NCBI RefSeq assembly: GCF_000813985.1
Contig: NZ_JWLJ01000006.1
Location: 62,001-126,000 of the forward strand
DNA from: Ruegeria sp. ANG-R
Lineage (GTDB): Bacteria > Pseudomonadota > Alphaproteobacteria > Rhodobacterales > Rhodobacteraceae
DNA: 64,000 bases
Direction of reading: 5' to 3'
Position 1 is the stretch's first letter, and the number at the start of each line of letters is the position of its first letter. This document shows, in pieces, positions 9,562 to 17,456 of the stretch. A program made the translations under genes and the position numbers. Below the pieces are notes generated by a model. That model worked only from the letters and a program-made list of their open reading frames with translations, ran no database searches and was not told where the DNA came from.

Positions 9562-10104
9562 CTACTTCCGTCGCAGATGTTCGTCCAATCTGGGCATTAT
9601 TTCCACGAAATTACAGGGCCGGTGGCGATAATCGAACTGTTTTTCCAAAATCGCGTCCCACGCATCCTTGCAGGCCCCCGGGCTACCCGGCAGCGCAAAC
9701 AGATAGGTGCCGCCCGCTACACCGCCCGTCGCGCGGGACTGCACGGCTGAGGTACCGATCTTTTCCATCGAAACGATGGTGAAGACGGTACCAAAGGCCT
9801 CGATTTCCTTTTCATAGACGTCCCGATGCGCCTCGACGGTCACGTCTCGGCCCGTCAGGCCCGTGCCGCCGGTCGAAATCACGACATCAATCTCGGGATC
9901 GGCAATCCACAGGCGCAGCTGGCTCGCGATCTCGGTACGCTCATCCTGTATGATCTTTCGATCAGCCACCGCGTGCCCTGCCTTTTCGATCCGATCCACA
10001 AGCGTCTGGCCCGAACGGTCCTCGTCCAGCGATCTGGTGTCCGAGACGGTCAGAACGGCGATACGGACTGGGATGAACTTAAGGGTTTCGTCAATGCGTG
10101 ACAT
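9562..10104 (-). CDS. moaB: Molybdenum cofactor biosynthesis protein B
   Basis: A 180-aa MogA/MoaB-type protein, expected to adenylylate molybdopterin before molybdate insertion. Seen: VLTVSDTRSLDEDRSG near the N-terminus, DVVISTGGTGLTGRDVT around residues 74-90 (the MPT-binding TGGTG motif) and LPGSPGACKDAWD near residue 150. It is last in the run uracil-DNA glycosylase, phosphoesterase, LysE exporter, moaB, with 6 bp to the LysE gene. moaD and moaE lie 34 kb away in this window, so cofactor genes are scattered. Confidence 0.93.
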   Translation of the reverse strand: MSRIDETLKFIPVRIAVLTVSDTRSLDEDRSGQTLVDRIEKAGHAVADRKIIQDERTEIASQLRLWIADPEIDVVISTGGTGLTGRDVTVEAHRDVYEKEIEAFGTVFTIVSMEKIGTSAVQSRATGGVAGGTYLFALPGSPGACKDAWDAILEKQFDYRHRPCNFVEIMPRLDEHLRRK

Positions 10105-10110
10105 ACGGCG

Positions 10111-10731
10111 TCAGGCCCTTTCCATGATGGCAAGCCGGATAGCGAGCGCAGTGAAGATACCGCCTGTGATCCAGCCCACAATGCGAGAAGCACGCGGGTT
10201 CGAGACGAGTATCCGCCCTGCCCCGCCCGCAAAGATGCCCACCAGCCCGTTTACCAACATGCTGCCCAGGGTGATAATCGCGCCGAATGTCAGGAACTGC
10301 AGCAGAACTGAGCCAAGAGCTGGGTTCACAAACTGTGGAATGAAGGCCAGCACGAAAAGAATAACCTTGGGATTGGTCAGGTTCACCACCAGCCCTTCAC
10401 GAAACGCGAAATGAGCAGGTTTGACCGGAGCGTCCGCAGATATGGCCCCGTTTCGGATCACGCCCCAGGCAAGGTACAGCAGATAGGCAACCCCCATCCA
10501 CCGGATCACATCAAACAGCCACGGTATGGTCGATACCGCAGCGCCAAGCCCGAGCCCCGCTAGCAACACGTGGATCATCAACCCGACCGAGACGCCCGTA
10601 CTTGCCAGCAGCGCCGACCGGGCACCCGCTCGCAGACCTTGCCCGAAACAGAACATCATATCGGCGCCGGGCGTGAAATTCAGCGCCAGTGCAGCTGGAA
10701 CAAAGGCCAGCAGGGTTACCGTTTCGATCAT
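10111..10731 (-). CDS. LysE/RhtB family amino-acid exporter
   Basis: A 206-aa inner-membrane protein with about six hydrophobic segments. The N-terminal pattern LALNFTPGADMMFCFGQGLR matches the LysE/RhtB signature (PGP-like motif then GxxxG helix), and NPKVILFVLAFIPQFV is the family's second conserved stretch. It should export amino acids or related small molecules. The start ATG at 10731 overlaps the stop of the phosphoesterase gene as ATGA, which supports this start over one six codons upstream. Substrate is not predictable. Confidence 0.88.
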   Translation of the reverse strand: MIETVTLLAFVPAALALNFTPGADMMFCFGQGLRAGARSALLASTGVSVGLMIHVLLAGLGLGAAVSTIPWLFDVIRWMGVAYLLYLAWGVIRNGAISADAPVKPAHFAFREGLVVNLTNPKVILFVLAFIPQFVNPALGSVLLQFLTFGAIITLGSMLVNGLVGIFAGGAGRILVSNPRASRIVGWITGGIFTALAIRLAIMERA

Positions 10732-11327
10732 GAACTTACCTCGAACCAATTCAGAGTCGGACCCAGATTTGCGATTTGGGTTCGACCGAGCGTACCGCGA
10801 TAGCCCCAGCTGTCATGAATATGACCACAAAAGGCGAAATCGGGCTGTATCCGCTCCACCGCGTCCCGGACGGCGGTCGAGCCGACGGATGTGCCCTCAG
10901 ACGTCACATCGCCGTAACCCTTGGGCGGTGAATGCGCGATCAGGATATCAGCACCATCACATCGATACAGCATTTCAGCCGCCTCGGCTTCCGTCAGATC
11001 GCATGACCAATCGCCAAACGGCGTGAGCGGGACGCCGTAGCCCAACCCGAACAATCGAACACCGTCCAAGGTCATGCCGGAACCGTGCAGAACATGCACA
11101 TCTTCCGGTGTGGCCTCAGCCAACTCATCCGCGCTTTCGGCATTGCCCGGCACCAGCACCAGCGGTGCAGAGATGCCCGAAAGCATCTGCATGGCCTCGT
11201 CCAATCCCCGTCGCATGTTGCAGAAATCTCCGGCGCCAATCACCAGATCAGCCTCGGAACTGGCCGCAACCAGATCAGCGGCGCGGTTGCGCGCCATATG
11301 AAGGTCGGAGAATGCCAGCACCTTCAT
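10728..11327 (-). CDS. Metallophosphoesterase (calcineurin-like)
   Basis: A 199-aa phosphoesterase of the calcineurin-like fold. Metal-binding motifs occur in order: DLHMA (residues 8-12), GAGDFCN (31-37), PGNAES (60-65), AHSPPKG (132-138) and GHIHDSWG (167-174), so the binuclear site appears intact. Small single-domain members act on cyclic nucleotides, nucleotides or phosphodiesters; which one is unknown. ATGA overlaps join it to the glycosylase gene upstream and the exporter gene downstream, so it is translated as part of one operon. Confidence 0.88.
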   Translation of the reverse strand: MKVLAFSDLHMARNRAADLVAASSEADLVIGAGDFCNMRRGLDEAMQMLSGISAPLVLVPGNAESADELAEATPEDVHVLHGSGMTLDGVRLFGLGYGVPLTPFGDWSCDLTEAEAAEMLYRCDGADILIAHSPPKGYGDVTSEGTSVGSTAVRDAVERIQPDFAFCGHIHDSWGYRGTLGRTQIANLGPTLNWFEVSS

Positions 11328-12088
11328 GCACCTGCCTCCAGTCGGGCTTTCAGCTCTAACAGATCAGCCCACGCCTGACGCTTCATCTGCGGTTGCCGCA
11401 GCAGATAGGCAGGGTGGAACATCGGGATCACAGGCAGGTCCAGCGCCTGATCCCAGCGCCCGCGCAATCGGGTAATGCCCCGTTTGCCCAGAACCGCCTG
11501 ACAGCTAATGTTGCCCATCACGACCAGAACATCGGGCTTGGCCAGTGCCACGTGCCGTTCCAGAAATGGCTTCATCATGCCAATCTCTTCGGGCTTGGGA
11601 TCTCGGTTTTGCGGAGGTCGCCACGGCAGGACATTGGTGATGTAGACGTTTTGCGTGCGATCCAGATCAATCGCAGCCAGCATCCGATCCAGCAACTGCC
11701 CGGCGCGTCCTACAAAAGGTTTGCCCTCGCGATCCTCATCTCGACCGGGTGCTTCGCCGATGATCATCACTCGTGCGCCGGGTGTACCGTCCGCGAACAC
11801 AAGCTGACGCGCACCACGTTTGAGTTCGCACAGATCGTACGCCTCCAGTGACGCGCGCAGTTCAGGCAGCGATCCGGAAGCCTTTGCCGCCCGCTGCGCA
11901 ACCGCTGCGGCGTCAATTTGCTCCGGTTTCTTCGGAGGTTCTGCAACGACGGCCTTCTTCGCCTTTGCCGCTTTGTCTGGCAACGCATAGCGATCGATCG
12001 GCGTATCCACGATCGCATCTGTTGCGCCCAGTTCGATCTGCCATTCCAGCAGCGCCCGCGCGGTATGATAATCCAAACCCGATTCCAT
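11324..12088 (-). CDS. Uracil-DNA glycosylase, family 4-like, Fe-S cysteines missing
   Basis: A 254-aa base-excision enzyme. Catalytic motif GEAPGRDED (residues 111-119), FVGRAGQLLD and the second motif HPAYLLRQP (225-233) match family 4. Family 4 enzymes carry four cysteines for a 4Fe-4S cluster; here only C87 (YDLCELK) aligns, while the other positions read Y84, W156 (in LPWRPP) and M172 (in GMMKPF). The N-terminal 75 residues are a variable Ala/Lys-rich region. Start chosen at the ATG at 12088, where homology begins; the open frame to 12358 runs through the promoter region of the divergent gene. First gene of the operon, joined to the phosphoesterase by ATGA. Confidence 0.88.
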   Translation of the reverse strand: MESGLDYHTARALLEWQIELGATDAIVDTPIDRYALPDKAAKAKKAVVAEPPKKPEQIDAAAVAQRAAKASGSLPELRASLEAYDLCELKRGARQLVFADGTPGARVMIIGEAPGRDEDREGKPFVGRAGQLLDRMLAAIDLDRTQNVYITNVLPWRPPQNRDPKPEEIGMMKPFLERHVALAKPDVLVVMGNISCQAVLGKRGITRLRGRWDQALDLPVIPMFHPAYLLRQPQMKRQAWADLLELKARLEAGA

Positions 12089-12173
12089 AACCCTCAATCT
12101 AACCAGCTTTTGACCGAGGGAAAGCGAATAGACCTTGCTTCGGCGTCCAGACAGACCGACCATACAGCTATTC

Positions 12174-12788
12174 ATGTTGTTGGTCCTGCGAATATTCATG
12201 TTTGGATTGTTGCTGACCCTAGTCAGCGACCCGGCGCAGGCAACCTTCCACGACCGCCATGGCCAGTGCCGTCCGGGCCAATTGCAATGCGGTCGCGGAT
12301 GCTGCCCCGCGGGCCAACGCTGCAGCTTTGATGGCCGCTGTATCCCACCCGGGCACACCTATTGCGGCGGCGGGCGTACCTGTGGCCCATTTGAGCGGTG
12401 CGTGGCAGGTGGCACACGCTGTGCCCCTGCGGGATTGAACAAATGCACTTCACGTCTGGATTGCCCCGGTAACAGCTTCTGTAACGGGCGCGGAGAATGT
12501 GAACGCAACACACCTGATTTCGATCCCGGACCAGCCATTACATGTGACGATGGCCTAACCTGTGGCGCCGGCTCATCGTGCCTGCCGGGCGGCGGATGCT
12601 CTCGCCCTGGCTGGTTCTTGTGCGAAGAAACCGAATCGCAGTGCCGCCCCGGCTTCAAATGCTCGGCGCATCAAGGATGCGTACCGATCAAAGCCATCGA
12701 TTGTGGCTACGGCAAATGGTGCAAACCCGGCGAGCGATGCCTGCCTGAAGGCGGGTGCGAGAAATTGCCCGAAGGCGCGGAACCTTAG
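12174..12788 (+). CDS. Cysteine-rich secreted protein, unknown function
   Basis: About 204 aa with a hydrophobic N-terminal segment (MLLVLRIFMFGLLLTL) ending near DPAQA, which looks like a signal peptide, followed by 26 cysteines in about 170 residues. The spacing repeats loosely as C-x4-6-C-x(2-4)-C with Gly/Pro between (for example RPGQLQCGRGCCPAGQRC, GAGSSCLPGGGC, PGERCLPEGGC), suggesting several small disulfide-bonded knots exported to the periplasm or outside. I do not recognise a named family. Start is uncertain: the ATG at 12174 has no clear Shine-Dalgarno and a TTG lies at 12135. Divergent from the uracil-DNA glycosylase. Confidence 0.75.
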   Translation: MLLVLRIFMFGLLLTLVSDPAQATFHDRHGQCRPGQLQCGRGCCPAGQRCSFDGRCIPPGHTYCGGGRTCGPFERCVAGGTRCAPAGLNKCTSRLDCPGNSFCNGRGECERNTPDFDPGPAITCDDGLTCGAGSSCLPGGGCSRPGWFLCEETESQCRPGFKCSAHQGCVPIKAIDCGYGKWCKPGERCLPEGGCEKLPEGAEP

Positions 12789-12848
12789 GTTGCCACACGC
12801 GATACGCCTTCCTATAAGCGGTCCGATTGTCAGACAGGAGCCCGCCCC

Positions 12849-13784
12849 ATGCGTTTCGCCCATCGTCACCTTCTCGGCATCGAGCACCTGTCGCAATCCG
12901 ATATCACTGCCATCCTCGATCTGGCCGAGGAATATGTCGACCTGAACCGCCAGTCGACCAAGCATTCGGACGTGCTGTCGGGCCTGACGCAGATCAACAT
13001 GTTCTTTGAGAACTCGACCCGAACACAGGCCAGTTTCGAACTCGCGGGCAAGCGGCTGGGCGCGGATGTCATGAACATGGCGATGCAGGCAAGCTCGATC
13101 AAAAAAGGCGAGACCCTGATCGACACGGCAATGACGCTGAACGCGATGCACCCCGATCTTCTGGTGGTGCGGCATCCCCATTCTGGAGCCGTCGACCTGC
13201 TGGCCCAAAAGGTGAACTGCGCCGTGTTGAACGCCGGTGACGGACGGCACGAACACCCCACGCAGGCGCTGCTGGACGCACTGACCATCCGTCGCGCCAA
13301 GGGCCGTCTGCACCGGTTGAACATTGCGATTTGTGGAGATGTCGCCCATTCCCGCGTTGCGCGATCGAACCTGATCCTTCTGGGCAAGATGGAAAACCGC
13401 ATTCGCCTGATCGGCCCACCGACGCTTGTACCCGGCCAGTTCGCCGATTTCGGCGCCGAGATTTATGACGATATGAATGAGGGCCTGAAAGACGTGGATG
13501 TCGTCATGATGCTGCGCCTTCAGAAAGAACGCATGGATGGCGGCTTCATCCCCTCGGAACGTGAATACTACCATCGCTACGGGCTGGACGCCGCCAAGCT
13601 GGCGCTGGCCAAACCCGATGCAATTGTCATGCACCCCGGCCCGATGAACCGCGGGGTCGAGATTGACGGCACGCTTGCCGACGACATCAACCGGTCGGTC
13701 ATTCAGGAGCAGGTCGAAATGGGTGTCGCCGTACGCATGGCTGCGATGGACCTGCTGGCCCGCAACGCGCGAGAAGCCGCATGA
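12849..13784 (+). CDS. pyrB: Aspartate carbamoyltransferase catalytic subunit
   Basis: A 311-aa ATCase catalytic chain that joins carbamoyl phosphate and aspartate in de novo pyrimidine synthesis. Seen: the carbamoyl-phosphate loop [11 protein letters not shown] (residues 54-64), the 80s loop [26 protein letters not shown], and MHPGPMNRG near residue 263. A Shine-Dalgarno ACAGGAG sits 8 bp before the ATG. It heads an operon in which the next four genes overlap end to start. The neighbouring dihydroorotase-like gene lacks metal ligands, as in the Pseudomonas PyrB-PyrC' holoenzyme, so the two chains may form a complex. Confidence 0.96.
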   Translation: MRFAHRHLLGIEHLSQSDITAILDLAEEYVDLNRQSTKHSDVLSGLTQINMFFENSTRTQASFELAGKRLGADVMNMAMQASSIKKGETLIDTAMTLNAMHPDLLVVRHPHSGAVDLLAQKVNCAVLNAGDGRHEHPTQALLDALTIRRAKGRLHRLNIAICGDVAHSRVARSNLILLGKMENRIRLIGPPTLVPGQFADFGAEIYDDMNEGLKDVDVVMMLRLQKERMDGGFIPSEREYYHRYGLDAAKLALAKPDAIVMHPGPMNRGVEIDGTLADDINRSVIQEQVEMGVAVRMAAMDLLARNAREAA

Positions 13785-14302
13785 GTGATTTGACCATCGC
13801 CCCTCACGAGCGTGGCGTCATCCGACTCTTCACGTTGGATATGCGCCCGGAAGAGGCCAAGTTCCTGCGTGAACCGGGTGCTGCTGGTCAGGTGCTCGGG
13901 GTCGAAGGGCTAGATCCCAAACAAATAGACATCTTCCCGGTGTCAGACCTCGAAGATCTTGGGCTTTATGGCTATCTAGACGAGGGCTGTGGCGTATCCG
14001 AAGATCAACTGGATCGGACAGCGCTCAACGCTGTCGAAGGATGGGTCATGGTATTGCGCAGTGCCGCGTTCGAAGGTCAACCCGCAACGCTTTCGCCGGA
14101 CCCGAGGGTGCGCCTGATCGGGCTCTATACCGAAGAGGCGACCAACTGGTCTGGCGGCACGATCGACACCGACAGCGCCAAGCCGTTTTCAGCAACTCCG
14201 ACGGAGATTGAGCGTGACGAACGACCCCAGCGCATCGGCTCGGCCGTGTTGGCGGTCATTATACTTTTGGTGATCGGAGGTGCCTTTTGGCTGATCCTGT
14301 GA
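13781..14302 (+). CDS. Tail-anchored protein of unknown function in the pyrB operon
   Basis: A 173-aa protein I do not recognise. The soluble part (residues 1-145) is acidic, with [17 protein letters not shown] near the start and [13 protein letters not shown] in the middle; residues 150-173 form one hydrophobic segment ([18 protein letters not shown]) right at the C-terminus, so it should be tail-anchored in the membrane facing the cytoplasm. The start overlaps the pyrB stop as ATGA, so translation is coupled to pyrB. Its own 3' end carries the Shine-Dalgarno of the next gene. Role inferred only from context. Confidence 0.85.
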   Translation: MSDLTIAPHERGVIRLFTLDMRPEEAKFLREPGAAGQVLGVEGLDPKQIDIFPVSDLEDLGLYGYLDEGCGVSEDQLDRTALNAVEGWVMVLRSAAFEGQPATLSPDPRVRLIGLYTEEATNWSGGTIDTDSAKPFSATPTEIERDERPQRIGSAVLAVIILLVIGGAFWLIL

Positions 14303-14673
14303 TCTTCACGCCGGACAGAACCGCCTATATCCGGACGAACACATGGCTGGCTGCGTTCGCGATGGCTACTGCCATGGCCGTTCTGTGGGTGATCGGGAAC
14401 CCCTATGTCTGGACCGGCGCCCCCGCTGGGCTGGCTGCAGTTGGTCTGCGCGCCTGGTATCTGGCCTCGGAAGAACTGGTCGCCACGTGGGAGATGACGG
14501 GCACGACCCTCACCGGTCCCGGCCCGCGCAAAGTGCCCCTGGATCAGATCGCTTCGGTAAACACCATGGGCAGCTTCGTGCAGATCATCACCAAGGGCGG
14601 TGACAAGCACCTGATCAAATACCAGGCGGACCCTGCAGCAACCAAGGCAACAATCGAAAGGGCCTTGGCATGA
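14287..14673 (+). CDS. Small membrane protein with PH-like C-terminal domain, TTG start
   Basis: A 128-aa protein. It begins with TTG at 14287, inside the previous gene, and this start is supported by a GGAGG at 14276-14280, 6 bp upstream. Residues 18-55 hold two hydrophobic segments; residues 60-128 (ATWEMTGTTLTGPGPRKVPL, then DQIASVNTM and a DPAATKATIERAL end) have the beta-strand pattern plus final helix of bacterial PH-like domains. That assignment is by pattern and not by a search. It overlaps both neighbours, which puts it firmly in the pyrB-pyrC operon. Confidence 0.82.
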   Translation: MADPVIFTPDRTAYIRTNTWLAAFAMATAMAVLWVIGNPYVWTGAPAGLAAVGLRAWYLASEELVATWEMTGTTLTGPGPRKVPLDQIASVNTMGSFVQIITKGGDKHLIKYQADPAATKATIERALA

Positions 14674-15131
14674 CGGCTACTGTTGAGGATTGGTGGCGTG
14701 ACCAAATACCCGACGGAGAAAAGATACTATGGTTCGGGCGACCGGATCAGGGATTCTTCCCGCCCCGATACGGTTGGGCTTACGTCGCTGGGTTTCTCGG
14801 GCTCATAGTTTTGTGGCTGAGCAGCCCGTGGCTGTTCGATACCGTCAGAGAGTTTTGGAAACTCACCTGTGTTACTTTGCTGATCGCGTTCGCATTATGG
14901 GCAGATCGGTTTGTACGGGCGCAAAGAGTGTATGTCGTGACTACGCAGAATGCGCGGATAATCAATGAGATTTTCAAACCGAAGATTCTGAAAATCGACA
15001 AATCTCTGAAATACTTTTTCTCACGGCGCAGGCTGACTTTTAGCCGAGGCCTTTTTTTCTCATTTGACCATCTTTCCGATCCTGATGCCGCTTTGAAGGC
15101 ACTCAACCAAGCGCGCGAGGCTTCGACATGA
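14670..15131 (+). CDS. PH-like (bPH-type) membrane protein in the pyrB-pyrC operon
   Basis: A 153-aa protein. The opening DGEKILWFGRPDQGFFPP, two hydrophobic segments (about residues 36-52 and 66-82) and then RVYVVTTQNARIINEI match the layout of bacterial membrane PH-domain proteins, in which a start GE-ILW-G-P is followed by two helices and a Y-(L/V)-T-NR-like strand. Residues 95-153 would be the PH-like beta sandwich and last helix. The second half of the gene is less GC-rich than its neighbours. ATGA overlaps link it to the upstream gene and to pyrC. Function unknown. Confidence 0.82.
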   Translation: MTATVEDWWRDQIPDGEKILWFGRPDQGFFPPRYGWAYVAGFLGLIVLWLSSPWLFDTVREFWKLTCVTLLIAFALWADRFVRAQRVYVVTTQNARIINEIFKPKILKIDKSLKYFFSRRRLTFSRGLFFSFDHLSDPDAALKALNQAREAST

Positions 15132-16408
15132 CCGACATTCTCTTCACCAATGCACGCCTGATCGACCCCGAAGCTGGAACGGACACAACCGGTTGGCTGC
15201 AAATCTCCGGCGGTCGGATTGCCAAGCGTGGTGTCGGGGATGCTCCCGCGTTCGAGAGCCAGACAATCGACTGTGAAGGCCAATGTCTCGCCCCCGGCAT
15301 CGTCGATATCGGCGTCAAGGTTTGTGAGCCGGGCGAGCGGCACAAGGAAAGCTATAAATCCGCCGGTCTCGCCGCGGCTGCCGGGGGTGTGACCACCATC
15401 GTTACCCGTCCTGACACTTTGCCGACGATCGACACGCCTGAAACGCTGGAATTTGCCACCCGCCGCGCGCAGGCCGATGCGCCGGTCAATGTGCTGCCGA
15501 TGGCGGCGCTGACCAAAGGGCGCGAAGGGCGCGAGATGACCGAGATCGGGTTCCTGCAGGATGCGGGCGCCGTGGCGTTCACCGATTGCGATCACGTCAT
15601 CACCAACACCAAAGTGTTCTCGCGCGCGCTGACCTATGCGAAATCCTGCGGTGCTTTGGTGATTGCCCACCCGCAAGAACCCGGGCTCAGCAGTGGGGCG
15701 GCTGCAACCAGTGGCAAGTTCGCTGCCCTGCGCGGTTTGCCGGCAGTGTCGCCTATGTCTGAACGCATGGGACTGGACCGCGACATCGCACTGCTGGAAA
15801 TGACAGGCGCGGCCTATCATGCCGACCAGATCACCACCGCCCGCGCCCTGCCCGCGCTTGAACGCGCAAAACGCAACGGGCTGGACATCACCGCCGGAAC
15901 CTCGATCCATCACCTGACACTGAATGAACTGGACGTGGCCGACTATCGCACCTTCTTCAAGGTCAAGCCCCCGCTGCGGTCCGAGGACGACCGGCAGGCG
16001 GTGATTGAGGCGGTGCGCACCGGGTTAATCGACACGATCAGTTCCATGCACACTCCGCAGGACGAAGAAAGCAAACGTCTTCCGTTTGAAGAGGCGGCCT
16101 CGGGCGCGGTGGCGCTGGAAACGCTGCTGCCCGCAGCACTGCGCCTCTATCATGCGGGACAGCTGGACCTGCCCACGCTCTTCCGCGCGATGGCGCTGAA
16201 CCCGGCTAAGCGGTTGGGGCTCGAAGCCGGTCGTTTGTCCGAAGGCGCTCCGGCCGACCTGATCCTGTTCGATCCGGATGTTCCTTTTGTTCTGGACCGT
16301 TTTACGCTGAGATCGAAATCTCAGAATACGCCGTTTGACGGGCAGCGGATGCAGGGTAAGGTCACCGTGACCTATGTCGCTGGACAAGACGTGTACCGGA
16401 GAGCCTGA
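15128..16408 (+). CDS. pyrC: Dihydroorotase-like protein, metal ligands lost (PyrC'-type)
   Basis: A 426-aa amidohydrolase-fold protein of the class I dihydroorotase family. The DxHxH metal motif reads DIGVK (residues 60-64), and the IATDHAPH motif that supplies a catalytic Asp reads ISSMHTPQ (304-311). Asp153 and His181, at two other ligand positions, are kept. Without the two His and the Asp it is unlikely to hydrolyse dihydroorotate. In Pseudomonas the equivalent inactive PyrC' is needed to build the ATCase holoenzyme; linkage to pyrB suggests the same here. A working dihydroorotase should then exist elsewhere in the genome. ATGA overlap with the gene before; TGATG overlap with plsY. Confidence 0.9.
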   Translation: MTDILFTNARLIDPEAGTDTTGWLQISGGRIAKRGVGDAPAFESQTIDCEGQCLAPGIVDIGVKVCEPGERHKESYKSAGLAAAAGGVTTIVTRPDTLPTIDTPETLEFATRRAQADAPVNVLPMAALTKGREGREMTEIGFLQDAGAVAFTDCDHVITNTKVFSRALTYAKSCGALVIAHPQEPGLSSGAAATSGKFAALRGLPAVSPMSERMGLDRDIALLEMTGAAYHADQITTARALPALERAKRNGLDITAGTSIHHLTLNELDVADYRTFFKVKPPLRSEDDRQAVIEAVRTGLIDTISSMHTPQDEESKRLPFEEAASGAVALETLLPAALRLYHAGQLDLPTLFRAMALNPAKRLGLEAGRLSEGAPADLILFDPDVPFVLDRFTLRSKSQNTPFDGQRMQGKVTVTYVAGQDVYRRA

Positions 16409-17013
16409 TGCCCCTGATCGACAGTACAATAACGCAGCTCATTCTGTGGGCCGCTTTGGGATATCTGATCGGGTCCATCCCGTTTGGAATGATCATCGCG
16501 CGGGTGATGGGGCTGGGTAATCTACGGCAGATCGGCTCGGGCAATATTGGCGCAACCAATGTCCTGCGCACCGGGAACAAGGCCGCGGCGGCACTGACAT
16601 TGCTGTTCGATGCGGGCAAGGGTGCTGTCGCTGTATTGCTGGCGCGCGCGCTGGCTGGTGAAGATGCTGCGCAGATAGCTGCGCTGACGGCATTCCTTGG
16701 GCATTGTTTTCCGGTCTGGTTGGGCTTCAGGGGCGGGAAAGGCGTGGCGACGTTTCTGGGCCTCTGGCTGGCACTGGACTGGCGTGTTGGTGTTGCGTGC
16801 TGCCTGACATGGCTGGTGGCGGCGCTGATCTGGCGCATTTCATCCGTTGGCGCACTGGCCGCGGCCGCTTTGTCGACCACATGGATTATGGTCCTGACGG
16901 ATGGCAGCACATTCATCCTTGGGATTGCCCTGACGCTACTGGTCTACTGGCGTCACAGCGCCAATCTGGCCCGGATCAAGGCAGGGACCGAACCGAAAAT
17001 CGGAAAGTCGTGA
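16408..17013 (+). CDS. plsY: Glycerol-3-phosphate acyltransferase PlsY
   Basis: A 201-aa polytopic inner-membrane enzyme that transfers an acyl group from acyl phosphate to glycerol 3-phosphate, the first committed step of phospholipid synthesis. Seen: GYLIGSIPFGMIIARVMG (motif 1), the GSGNIGATNVLR block (residues 43-54), DAGKGAVAVLLA, and FLGHCFPVWLGFRGGKGVAT (motif 2) plus the C-terminal YWRHSANLARI (motif 3). All three catalytic motifs are intact. Its start overlaps the pyrC stop by one base and its stop overlaps the next gene's GTG. Confidence 0.95.
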   Translation: MPLIDSTITQLILWAALGYLIGSIPFGMIIARVMGLGNLRQIGSGNIGATNVLRTGNKAAAALTLLFDAGKGAVAVLLARALAGEDAAQIAALTAFLGHCFPVWLGFRGGKGVATFLGLWLALDWRVGVACCLTWLVAALIWRISSVGALAAAALSTTWIMVLTDGSTFILGIALTLLVYWRHSANLARIKAGTEPKIGKS

Positions 17014-17285
17014 CGGTACCCGGCGCTTTTCTGGACGCCATCTTCGACCTGCCCCAAGGCACATTCACCGGCACCGCCGGTCACGATAGGTATGTGGTGT
17101 CGCACCGGATCATGGCGGGCGGCAAATCTCACAAGCTGGTGGCACATCAGCTGGGTGGGCCCGACTACATCAGCCTGAACCTGTATCTGACGGCAAAAAG
17201 CGGGGCCTTGCTGCGCCCCTGTGAAATGCCCCCCGAAAAGGTGGTGGCCTTTGTTCTGGCGCTGGTTCCTGACGTGCGCAAATGA
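17010..17285 (+). CDS. Hypothetical protein of 91 aa coupled to plsY
   Basis: A GTG at 17010 overlaps the plsY stop (GTGA), and the reading frame then encodes 91 residues rich in charged and aromatic positions, ending in VLALVPDVRK. The segment GTFTGTAGHDRYVVSHRIMA followed by GGKSHKLVAHQLGG looks like a small alpha/beta domain; no signal peptide or membrane segment. I do not recognise a family. A weak GGAAAG lies just before the GTG. The frame continues upstream inside plsY but without coding sense, so the GTG is preferred. Confidence 0.7.
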   Translation: MTVPGAFLDAIFDLPQGTFTGTAGHDRYVVSHRIMAGGKSHKLVAHQLGGPDYISLNLYLTAKSGALLRPCEMPPEKVVAFVLALVPDVRK

Positions 17286-17456
17286 ACAGCGGGTATTTGT
17301 GACCGCACAATCACGATTGATTGCTTTGAACGTGAACGGGCCATCCCCCAACTGGGTTTTGTGACAGCCAATTACCGGCGTTGCGGCAATCAAATCCGGT
17401 TCGCCCGGGCAAAATTCCGGTGCTCTTAAGCGAGCCTATTCACGAAAGGTGAAACC

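Noticed and set aside
12573..13634. Minus-strand open frame of 353 codons
   Set aside because: Antisense to pyrB, which has all catalytic motifs.
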